A stretch of DNA of 64,000 nucleotides, from positions 1-64,000 of the forward strand of contig JAKTNV010000162.1 of the NCBI GenBank assembly GCA_022747635.1, written 5' to 3'. Under the pieces are notes generated by a model that did not search any database, had not been told where the DNA came from, and worked only from the letters and a program-made list of their open reading frames with translations. This DNA is from Hetaerina americana (Eukaryota > Arthropoda > Insecta > Odonata > Calopterygidae). The translations under genes and the position numbers were made by a program. This document shows positions 1 through 12,300 of the stretch, one piece after another. Numbering within the stretch: position 1 is the stretch's first letter; each line of letters begins with the position of its first letter.

Positions 1-3000
1 TGTATTGTTGTTCATTTTCATCAAATAAACAAAATAAAACCCAGAATTTATCTTGAAGGACAAGAAATGAGCATAAAAGTTGCTTCAGAGAAAGTGTTAA
101 TGTTACTAAAAGAGCCCAAATTTCTAAAAATATTGCGAAAAACAACAATCTTCTGTTTTAGAGTGAATGTTTGAGGTGTTTAGAAGGCATTTATTTCATT
201 TTTAGAAAATTAATTTTTCACATTTTTTCATGAAAAGTGCCAATACCCCCCCCTTTGGGGGTCCCTAGGTGAAAATCTCACTGGACACAAATCAAACAAA
301 AATGTTTGCATGGGTGTATTGTTGTTCATTTTCAACAAATATACAAAATAAAACCCAGATTAATCCTGAAAGCATGAAATGAGCATAAAGATGCTTCAGC
401 GAAAGTGTTAATTTTACTAAAAGAGCCCAAATTTCTAAAAATATTGCGAAAAACAACAATCTTCTGTTTTAGAGTGAATGTTTGAGGTGTTTAGAAGGCA
501 TTTATTTCATTTTTTGGAAAATTTAATTTTTCACATTTTTCCATGAAAAGTGCCAATACCCCCCCCTTTGGGTTCTAGGTGAAAAATCTCACTCGACACA
601 AATCAAACAAAAATGTATCCACGGTGTGTATTGTTGTCATTTTTCATCAAATAAACAAAATAAAACCCAGAATGTGTCCTGAAAGACAATAAATGATCAT
701 TAAAGATGCTTCAGCACAGGTGTTAATGTTACTAAAAGAGCCCAAATTTCTAAAAATATTGCGAAAAAACAACAATCTTCTGTTTTAGAGTGAATGTTTG
801 AGGTGTTTAGAAGGCATTTATTTCATTTTAGAAAATTTAATTTTCACATTTTTCCATGAAAAGTGCCAATACCCCCCCCCTTTGGGTTCTAGGTGAAAAT
901 CTCACTGGACACAAATCAAACAAAAATGTTTGCATGGTGTGAATTGTTGTTCATTTTCAACAAATATACAAAATAAAACCCAGAATTAATCCTGAAAGCA
1001 TGAAAGAGCATAAAAGATGCTTCAGCGAAAGTGTTAATTTTACTAAAAGAGCCCAAATTTCTAAAAATATTGCGAGAAAAACAACAATCTTCTGTTTTAG
1101 AGTGAATGTTTGAGGTGTTTAGAAGGCATTTATTTCATTTTTAGAAAATTTAATTTTTTACTTTTTTCCATGAAAAGTGCCAATACCCCCCCCTTTGGGT
1201 TCTAGGTGAAAATCTCACTCGACACAAATCAAACAAAAATGTATCCAAGGTGTGTATTGTTGTTCATTTTCATCAAAATAAACAAAATAAAACCCAGAAT
1301 TTATTTGAAGGACAAAGAAATGAGCATAAAAGTTGCTTCAGAGAGAAGTGTTAATGTTACTAAAAGAGCCCAAATTTCTAAAAATATTGCGAAAGGAAAA
1401 CAACAATCTTCTGTTTTAGAGTGAATGTTTGAGGTGTTTAGAAGGCATTTATTTTCATTATTAGAAAATTTAATTTTTCACATTTTTCCATGAAAAGTGC
1501 CAATACCCCCCCCCCCCTTTGGGTTCTAGGTGAAAATCTCACTGGACACAAATCAAACAAAAATGTTTGCATGGTGTGAATTGTTGTTCATTTTCAACAA
1601 ATATACAAAATAAAACCCAGAATTAATCCTGAAAGCATGAAATGAGCATAAAAGATGCTTCAGCGAAAGTGTTAATTTTACTAAAAAGAGCCCAAATTTC
1701 TAAAAATATTGCGAAAAACAAACAATCTTCTGTTTTAGAGTGAATGTTTGAGGTGTTTAGAAGGCATTTATTTCATTTTTTGGAAAATTTAATTTTTCAC
1801 ATTTTTCCATGAAAAGTGCCAATACCCCCCCCCTTTGGGTTCTAGGTGAAAATCTCACTCGACACAAATCAAACAAAAATGTATCCACGGTGTGTATTGT
1901 TGTTCATTTTCATCAAATAAACAAAATAAAACCCCAGAATGTGTCCTGAAAGACAATAAATGATCATTAAAGATGCTTCAGCACAGGTGTTAATGTTACT
2001 AAAAGAGCGCAAATTTCTAAAAATATTGCGAAAAACAACAATCTTCTTTTTTAGAATGAATGTTTGAGGTGTTTAGAAGCATTTATTTCATTTTAGAAAA
2101 TTTAATTTTCACATTTTTCCATGAAAAGTGCCAATACCCCCCCCTTTGGGTCCTAGGTGAAAATCTCACTGGACACAAATCAAACAAAAATGTTTCCATG
2201 GTGTGTATTGTTGTTCATTTTCATCAAATAAACAAAATAAAACCCAGAATTAATCTTGAAGGACAAGAAATGAGCATAAAAGTTGCTTCAGCGAAAGTGT
2301 TAATGTTACTAAAAGAGCCCAAATTTCTAAAAATATTGCGAAAAACAACAATCTTCTGTTTTAGAGTGAATGTTTGAGGTGTTTAGAAGGCATTTATTTC
2401 ATTTTTAGAAAATTTAATTTTTTACTTTTTTTCCATGAAAAGTGCCAATACCCCCCCCTTTGGGTTCTAGGTGAAAATCTCACTCGACACAAATCAAACA
2501 AAAATGTATCCAAGGTGTGTATTGTTGTTCATTTTCATCAAATAAACAAAATAAAACCCAGAATTTATCTTGAAGGACAAGAAATGAGCATAAAAGTTGC
2601 TTCAGAGAAAGTGTTAATGTTACTAAAAGAGCCCAAATTTCTAAAAATATTGCGAAAAACAACAATCTTCTGTTTTAGAGTGAATGTTTGAGGTGTTTAG
2701 AAGGCATTTATTTCATTTTTAGAAAATTTAATTTTTCACATTTTTCCATGAAAAGTGCCAATACCCCCCCCTTTGGGTTCTAGGTGAAAATCTCACTCGA
2801 CACAAATCAAACAAAAATGTATCCAAGGTGTGTATTGTTGTTCATTTTCATCAAATAAACAAAATAAAACCCAGAATGGGTCCAGAATGACAATAAATGA
2901 TCATAAAAGATGCTTCAGCCCAGGTGTTAATGTTACTAAAAGAGCCCAAATTTCTAAAAATATTGCGAAAAACAACAATCTTCTTTTTTAGAGTGAATGT

Positions 3001-6000
3001 TTTAGGTGTTTAGAAGGCATTTATTTCATTTTTAGAAAATTTAATTTTTTACATTTTTCCATGAAAAGTGCCAATGCCCCCCCCCTTTGGGTTCTAGGTG
3101 AAAATCTCACTCGACACAAATCAAACAAAAATGTTTCCATGGTGTGTATTGTTGTTCATTTTCATCAAATAAACAAAATAAAACACAGAATTAATCCTGA
3201 AACACAAGAAATGAGCATAAAAGATGCTTCAGCGCAAGTGTTAATGTTACTAAAAGAGCCCAAATTTCTAAAAATATTGCGAAAAACAACAATCTTCTGT
3301 TTTAGAGTGAATGTTTGAGGTGTTTAGAAGGCATTTATTTCATTTTTAGAAAATTTAATTTTTCACATTTTTCCATGAAAAGTGCCAATGCCCCCCCCTT
3401 TGGGTTCTAGGTGAAAATCTCACTGGACACAAATCAAACAAAAATGTTTGCATGGTGTGTGTTGTTGTTCATTTTCAACAAAGATACAAAATAAAACCCA
3501 GAATTAATCCTGAAAGACATGAAATGAGCATAAAAGATGCTTCAGCGAAAGTGTTAATTTTACTAAAAGAGCCCAAATTTCTAAAAATATTGCGAAAAAC
3601 AACAATCTTCTGTTTTAGAGTGAATGTTTGAGGTGTTTAGAAGGCATTTATTTCATTTTTAGAAAATTTAATTTTTTACTTTTTTCCATGAAAAGTGCCA
3701 ATACCCCCCCTTTGGGTTCTAGGTGAAAATCTCACTCGACACAAATCAAACAAAAATGTATCCAAGGTGTGTATTGTTGTTCATTTTCATCAAATAAACA
3801 AAATAAAACCCAGAATTTATCTTGAAGGACAAGAAATGAGCATAAAAGTTGCTTCAGAGAAAGTGTTAATGTTACTAAAAGAGCCCAAATTTCTAAAAAT
3901 ATTGCGAAAAACAACAATCTTCTGTTTTAGAGTGAATGTTTGAGGTGTTTAGAAGGCATTTATTTCATTTTTAGAAAATTTAATTTTTCACATTTTTCCA
4001 TGAAAAGTGCCAATACCCCCCCCTTTGGGTTCTAGGTGAAAATCTCACTGCACACAAATCAAACAAAAATGTTTGCATGGTGTGAATTGTTGTTCATTTT
4101 CAACAAATATACAAAATAAAACCCAGAATTAATCCTGAAAGCATGAAATGAGCATAAAAGATGCTTCAGCGAAAGTGTTAATTTTACTAAAAGAGCCCAA
4201 ATTTCTAAAAATATTGCGAAAAACAACAATCTTCTGTTTTAGAGTGAATGTTTGAGGTGTTTAGAAGGCATTTATTTCATTTTTTGGAAAATTTAATTTT
4301 TCACATTTTTCCATGAAAAGTGCCAATACCCCCCCCTTTGGGTTCTAGGTGAAAATCTCACTCGACACAAATCAAACAAAAATGTATCCACGGTGTGTAT
4401 TGTTGTTCATTTTCATCAAATAAACAAAATAAAACCCAGAATGTGTCCTGAAAGACAATAAATGATCATTAAAGATGCTTCAGCACAGGTGTTAATGTTA
4501 CTAAAAGAGCGCAAATTTCTAAAAATATTGCGAAAAACAACAATCTTCTTTTTTAGAATGAATGTTTGAGGTGTTTAGAAGGCATTTATTTCATTTTTAG
4601 AAAATTTAATTTTTCACATTTTTCCATGAAAAGTGCCAATACCCCCCCCCCCTTTGGGTCCTAGGTGAAAATCTCACTGGACACAAATCAAACAAAAATG
4701 TTTCCATGGTGTGTATTGTTGTTCATTTTCAACAAATATACAAAATAAAACCCAGAATTAATATTGAAAGCATGAAATGAGCATAAAAGATGCTTCAGCG
4801 AAAGTGTTAATTTTATTAAAAGAGCCCAAATTTCTAAAAATATTGCGAAAAACAACAATCTTCTGTTTTAGAGTGAATGTTTGAGGTGTTTAGAAGGCAT
4901 TTATTTCATTTTTAGAAAATTTAATTTTTTACATTTTTCCATGAAAAGTGCCAATACCCCCCCCCCTTGGGTTCTAGGTGAAAGTCTCACTCGACACAAA
5001 TCAAACAAAAATGTTTCCATGGTGTGTATTGTTGTTCATTTTCATCAAATAAACAAAATAAAACCCAGAATTAATCTTGAAGGACAAGAAATGAGCATAA
5101 AAGTTGCTTCAGCGAAAGTGTTAATGTTACTAAAAGAGCCCAAATTTCTAAAACTATTGCGAAAAACAACAATCTTCTGTTTTAGAGTGAATGTTTGAGG
5201 TGTTTAGAAGGCATTTATTTCATTTTTTGGAAAATTTAATTTTTCACATTTTTCCATGAAAAGTGCCAATACCCCCCCCTTTGGGTTCTAGGTGAAAATC
5301 TCACTCGACACAAATCAAACAAAAATGTATCCAAGGTGTGTATTGTTGTTCATTTTCATCAAATAAACAAAATAAAACCCAGAATGTGTCCAGAAAGACA
5401 ATAAATGATCATAAAAGATGCTTCAGCCCAGGTGTTAATGTTACTAAAAGAGCCCAAATTTCTAAAAATATTGCGAAAAACAACAATCTTCTTTTTTAGA
5501 GTGAATGTTTTAGGTGTTTAGAGGGCATTTATTTCATTTTTAGAAAATTTAATTTTTTACATTTTTCCATGAAAAGTGCCAATACCCCCCCTTTGGGTTC
5601 TAGGTGAAAATCTCACTCGACACAAATCAAACAAAAATGTTTCCATGGTGTGTATTGTTGTTCATTTTCATCAAATAAACAAAATAAAACACAGAATTAA
5701 TCCTGAAAGACAAGAAATGAGCATAAAAGATGCTTCAGCGCAAGTGTTAATGTTACTAAAAGAGCCCAAATTTCTAAAAATATTGCGAAAAACAACAATC
5801 TTCTGTTTTAGAGTGAATGTTTGAGGTGTTTAGAAGGCATTTATTTCATTTTTAGAAAATTTAATTTTTTACTTTTTTCCATGAAAAGTGCCAATACCCC
5901 CCCCTTTGGGTTCTAGGTGAAAATCTCACTCGACACAAATCAAACAAAAATGTATCCAAGGTGTGTATTGTTGTTCATTTTCATCAAATAAACAAAATAA

Positions 6001-7079
6001 AACCCAGAATTTATCTTGAAGGACAAGAAATGAGCATAAAAGTTGCTTCAGAGAAAGTGTTAATGTTACTAAAAGAGCCCAAATTTCTAAAAATATTGCG
6101 AAAAACAACAATCTTCTGTTTTAGAGTGAATGTTTGAGGTGTTTAGAAGGCATTTATTTCATTTTTAGAAAATTTAATTTTTCACATTTTTCCATGAAAA
6201 GTGCCAATACCCCCCCCCTTTGGGTTCTAGGTGAAAATCTCACTGGACACAAATCAAACAAAAATGTTTGCATGGTGTGAATTGTTGTTCATTTTCAACA
6301 AATATACAAAATAAAACCCAGAATTAATCCTGAAAGCATGAAATGAGCATAAAAGATGCTTCAGCGAAAGTGTTAATTTTACTAAAAGAGCCCAAATTTC
6401 TAAAAATATTGCGAAAAACAACAATCTTCTGTTTTAGAGTGAATGTTTGAGGTGTTTAGAAGGCATTTATTTCATTTTTTGGAAAATTTAATTTTTCACA
6501 TTTTTCCATGAAAAGTGCCAATACCCCCCCCTTTGGGTTCTAGGTGAAAATCTCACTCGACACAAATCAAACAAAAATGTATCCATGGTGTGTATTGTTG
6601 TTCATTTTCATCAAATAAACAAAATAAAACCCAGAATGTGTCCTGAAAGACAATAAATGATCATTAAAGATGCTTCAGCACAGGTGTTAATGTTACTAAA
6701 AGAGCGCAAATTTCTAAAAATATTGCGAAAAACAACAATCTTCTTTTTTAGAATGAATGTTTGAGGTGTTTAGAAGGCATTTATTTCATTTTTAGAAAAT
6801 TTAATTTTTCACATTTTTCCATGAAAAGTGCCAATACCCCCCCCTTTGGGTCCTAGGTGAAAATCTCACTGGACACAAATCAAACAAAAATGTTTCCATG
6901 GTGTGTATTGTTGTTCATTTTCAACAAATACACAAAATAAAACCCAGAATTAATATTGAAAGCATGAAATGAGCATAAAAGATGCTTCAGCGAAAGTGTT
7001 AATTTTACTAAAAGAGCCCAAATTTCTAAAAATATTGCGAAAAACAACAATCTTCTGTTTTAGAGTGAATGTTTGAGGT

Positions 7080-8225
7080 GTTTAGAAGGCATTTATTTCA
7101 TTTTTAGAAAATTTAATTTTTACATTTTTCCATGAAAAGTGCCAATACCCCCCCTTGGGTTCTAGGTGAAAGTCTCACTCGACACAAATCAAACAAAAAT
7201 GTTTCCATGGTGTGTATTGTTGTTCATTTTCATCAAATAAACAAAATAAAACCCAGAATTAATCTTGAAGGACAAGAAATGAGCATAAAAGTTGCTTCAG
7301 CGAAAGTGTTAATGTTACTAAAAGAGCCCAAATTTCTAAAAACATTGCGAAAAACAACAATCTTCTGTTTTAGAGTGAATGTTTGAGGTGTTTAGAAGGC
7401 ATTTATTTCATTTTTAGAAAATTTAATTTTTCACATTTTTCCATGAAAAGTGCAAATACCCCCCCCTTTGGGTTCTAGGTGAAAATCTCACTCGACACAA
7501 ATCAAACAAAAATGTATCCAAGCTGTGTATTGTTGTTCATTTTCATCAAATAAACAAAATAAAACCCAGAATGTGTCCAGAAAGACAATAAATGATCATA
7601 AAAGATGCTTCAGCCCAGGTGTTAATGTTACTAAAAGAGCCCAAATTTCTAAAAATATTGCGAAAAACAACAATCTTCTTTTTTAGAGTGAATGTTTTAG
7701 GTGTTTAGAAGGCATTTATTTCATTTTTAGAAAATTTAATTTTTTACATTTTTCCATGAAAAGTGCCAATGCCCCCCCCCTTTGGGTTCTAGGTGAAAAT
7801 CTCACTCGTCACAAATCAAACAAAAATGTTTCCATGGTGTGTATTGTTGTTCATTTTCATCAAATAAACAAAATAAAACACAGAATTAATCCTGAAACAC
7901 AAGAAATGAGCATAAAAGATGCTTCAGCGCAAGTGTTAATGTTACTAAAAGAGCCCAAATTTCTAAAAATATTGCGAAAAACAAAAATCTTCTGTTTTAG
8001 AGTGAATGTTTGAGGTGTTTAGAAGGCATTTATTTCATTTTTAGAAAATTTAATTTTTCACATTTTTCCATGAAAAGTGCCAATGCCCCCCCCTTTGGGT
8101 TCTAGGTGAAAATCTCACTGGACACAAATCAAACAAAAATGTTTGCATGGTGTGTGTTGTTGTTCATTTTCAACAAATATACAAAATAAAACCCAGAATT
8201 AATCCTGAAAGACATGAAATGAGCA
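7080..8225 (+). repeat. Satellite A higher-order block, duplicated at offset 2193
   Basis: This run of monomers is nearly identical to about 9273-10420. Shared private variants include a GTATCCAAGCTGTG monomer (about 7510 and 9702), a CTCACTCGTCAC monomer (about 7800 and 9995) and an ACAAAAATCTTC end (7980 and 10168). An offset of 2193 bp equals seven monomers. Ends are approximate. Confidence 0.8.
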
Positions 8226-8229
8226 TAAA

Positions 8230-9300
8230 AGATGCTTCAGCCCAGGTGTTAATGTTACAAAAGAGCCCAAATTTCTAAAAATATTGCGAAAAACAACAAT
8301 CTTCTGTTTTAGAGTGAATGTGTGGGGTGTTTAGAAGGCATTTATTTCATTTTTAGAAAATTTAATTTTTCACATTTTTCCATGAAAAGTGCCAATACCC
8401 CCCCCTTTGGGTTCTAGGTGAAAATCTCACTCGACACAAATCAAACAAAAATGTATCCATGGTGTGTATTGTTGTTCATTTTCATCAAATAAACAAAATA
8501 AAACCCAGAATTAATCCTGAAAGACATGAAATGAGCATAAAAGATGCTTCAGCGCAAGTGTTAATTTTACTAAAAGAGCCCAAATTTCTAAAAATATTGC
8601 GAAAAACAACAATCTTTTTTTTAGAGTGAATGTTTGAGGTGTTTAGAAGGCATTTATTTCATTTTTAGAAAATTTAATTTTTACATTTTTCCATGAAAAG
8701 TGCCAATACCCCCCTTTGGGTTCTAGGTGAAAATCTCACTCGACACAAATCAAACAAAAATGTTTCCATGGTGTGTATTGTTGTTTATTTTCATCAAATA
8801 AACAAAATAAAACCCAGAATTAATCCTGAAAGACAAGAAATTAGCATAAATGATGCTTCAGAGAAAAGTTTAATGTTACTAAATTATCGCAAATTTCTAA
8901 AAATATTGCGAAAAACAACAATCTTCTGTTTTAGAGTGAATGTTTGAGGTGTTTAGAAGGCATTTATTTCATTTTTAGAAAATTTAACTTTTCACATTTT
9001 TCCATGAAAAGTGCCAATACCCCCCCCTTTGGGTTCTAGGTGAAAATCTCACTCGACACAAATCAAACAAAAATGTATCCAAGGTGTGTATTGTTGTTCA
9101 TTTTCATCAAATAAACAAAATAAAACCCAGAATGTGTCCAGAAAGACAATAAATGATCATAAAAGATGCTTCAGCCCAGGTGTTAATGTTACTAAAAGAG
9201 CCCAAATTTCTAAAAATATTGCGAAAAACAACAATCTTCTTTTTTAGAGTGAATGTTTTAGGTGTTTAGAAGGCATTTATTTCATTTTTAGAAAATTTAA
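8230..9300 (+). repeat. Satellite A higher-order block, duplicated at offset 2500 and 4060
   Basis: The block recurs at about 10730-11800 (eight monomers away) and in part at about 14790-15560 and near 18680. Its private marker is a monomer with TTAATGTTACTAAATTATCGC in place of the usual AAAAGAGCCC (near 8870, 11370 and 18855; a TAAAATATCGC variant near 15430). A GTGTGGGGTG monomer also recurs near 8330 and 10820. The offset changes from 2193 to 2500 between neighbouring blocks, which implies gain of one monomer by unequal exchange. Confidence 0.8.
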
Positions 9301-12300
9301 TTTTTTACATTTTTCCATGAAAAGTGCCAATACCCCCCCTTTGGGTTCTAGGTGAAAGTCTCACTCGACACAAATCAAACAAAAATGTTTCCATGGTGTG
9401 TATTGTTGTTCATTTTATTAAAAAAAACAAAATAAAACCCAGAATTAATCTTGAAGGACAAGAAATGAGCATAAAAGTTGCTTCAGCGAAAGTGTTAATG
9501 TTACTAAAAGAGCCAAAATTTCTAAAAACATTGCGAATAACAACAATCTTCTGTTTTAGAGTGAATGTTTGAGGTGTTTAGAAGGCATTTATTTCATTTT
9601 TAGAAAATTTAATTTTTCACATTTTTCCATGAAAAGTGCCAATACCCCCCCCTTTGGGTTCTAGGTGAAAATCTCACTCGACACAAATCAAACAAAAATG
9701 TATCCAAGCTGTGTATTGTTGTTCATTTTCATCAAATAAACAAAATAAAACCCAGAATGTGTCCAGAAAGACAATAAATGATCATAAAAGATGCTTCAGC
9801 CCAGGTGTTAATGTTACTAAAAGAGCCCAAATTTCTAAAAATATTGCGAAAAACAACAATCTTCTTTTTTAGAGTGAATGTTTTAGGTGTTTAGAAGGCA
9901 TTTATTTCATTTTTAGAAAATTTAATTTTTTACATTTTTCCATGAAAAGTGCCAATGCCCCCCCCCCTTTGGGTTCTAGGTGAAAATCTCACTCGTCACA
10001 AATCAAACAAAAATGTTTCCATGGTGTGTATTGTTGTTCATTTTCATCAAATAAACAAAATAAAACACAGAATTAATCCTGAAACACAAGAAATGAGCAT
10101 AAAAGATGCTTCAGCGCAAGTGTTAATGTTACTAAAAGAGCCCAAATTTCTAAAAATATTGCGAAAAACAAAAATCTTCTGTTTTAGAGTGAATGTTTGA
10201 GGTGTTTAGAAGGCATTTATTTCATTTTTAGAAAATTTAATTTTTCACATTTTTCCATGAAAAGTGCCAATGCCCCCCCCTTTGGGTTCTAGGTGAAAAT
10301 CTCACTGGACACAAATCAAACAAAAATGTTTGCATGGTGTGTGTTGTTGTTCATTTTCAACAAATATACAAAATAAAACCCAGAATTAATCCTGAAAGAC
10401 ATGAAATGAGCATAAAAGATGCTTCAGCGAAAGTGTTAATTTTACTAAAAGAGCCCAAATTTCTAAAAATATTGCGAAAAACAACAATCTTCTGTTTTAG
10501 AGTGAATGTTTGAGGTGTTTAGAAGGTATTTATTTCATTTTTAGAAAATTTAATTTTTTACTTTTTTCCATGAAAAGTGCCAATACCCCCCCCTTTGGGT
10601 TCTAGGTGAAAATCTCACTCGACACAAATCAAACAAAAATGTATCCAAGGTGTGTATTGTTGTTCATTTTCATCAAATAAACAAAATAAAACCCAGAATG
10701 AATCCTGAAAGACAATAAATGATCATAAAAGATGCTTCAGCCCAGGTGTTAATGTTACAAAAGAGCCCAAATTTCTAAAAATATTGCGAAAAACAACAAT
10801 CTTCTGTTTTAGAGTGAATGTGTGGGGTGTTTAGAAGGCATTTATTTCATTTTTAGAAAATTTAATTTTTCACATTTTTCCATGAAAATTGCCAATACCC
10901 CCCCCTTTGGGTTCTAGGTGAAAATCTCACTCGACACAAATCAAACAAAAATGTATCCATGGTGTGTATTGTTGTTCATTTTCATCAAATAAACAAAATA
11001 AAACCCAGAATTAATCCTGAAAGACATGAAATGAGCATAAAAGATGCTTCAGCGCAAGTGTTAATTTTACTAAAAGAGCCCAAATTTCTAAAAATATTGC
11101 GAAAAACAACAATCTTTTTTTTAGAGTGAATGTTTGAGGTGTTTAGAAGGCATTTATTTCATTTTTAGAAAATTTAATTTTTACATTTTTCCATGAAAAG
11201 TGCCAATACCCCCCTTTGGGTTCTAGGTGAAAATCTCACTCGACACAAATCAAACAAAAATGTTTCCATGGTGTGTATTGTTGTTTATTTTCATCAAATA
11301 AACAAAATAAAACCCAGAATTAATCCTGAAAGACAAGAAATTAGCATAAATGATGCTTCAGAGAAAAGTTTAATGTTACTAAATTATCGCAAATTTCTAA
11401 AAATATTGCGAAAAACAACAATCTTCTGTTTTAGAGTGAATGTTTGAGGTGTTTAGAAGGCATTTATTTCATTTTTAGAAAATTTAACTTTTCACATTTT
11501 TCCATGAAAAGTGCCAATACCCCCCCCTTTGGGTTCTAGGTGAAAATCTCACTCGACACAAATCAAACAAAAATGTATCCAAGGTGTGTATTGTTGTTCA
11601 TTTTCATCAAATAAACAAAATAAAACCCAGAATGTGTCCAGAAAGACAATAAATGATCATAAAAGATGCTTCAGCCCAGGTGTTAATGTTACTAAAAGAG
11701 CCCAAATTTCTAAAAATATTGCGAAAAACAACAATCTTCTTTTTTAGAGTGAATGTTTTAGGTGTTTAGAAGGCATTTATTTCATTTTTAGAAAATTTAA
11801 TTTTTTACATTTTTCCATGAAAAGTGCCAATACCCCCCCCTTTGGGTTCTAGGTGAAAATCTCACTGAACACAAATCAAACAAAAATGTTTCCATGGTGT
11901 GTATTGTTGTTCATTTTCATCAAATAAACAAAATAAAACACAGAATTAATCCTGAAAGACAAGAAATGAGCATAAAAGATGCTTCAGCGCAAGTGTTAAT
12001 GTTACTAAAAGAGCCCAAATTTCTAAAAATATTGCGAAAAACAACAATCTTCTGTTTTAGAGTGAATGTTTGAGGTGTTTAGAAGGCATTTATTTCATTT
12101 TTAGAAAATTTAATTTTTTACTTTTTTCCATGAAAAGTGCCAATACCCCCCCCCTTTGGGTTCTAGGTGAAAATCTCACTCGACACAAATCAAACAAAAA
12201 TGTATCCAAGGTGTGTATTGTTGTTCATTTTCATCAAATAAACAAAATAAAACCCAGAATTTATCTTGAAGGACAAGAAATGAGCATAAAAGTTGCTTCA

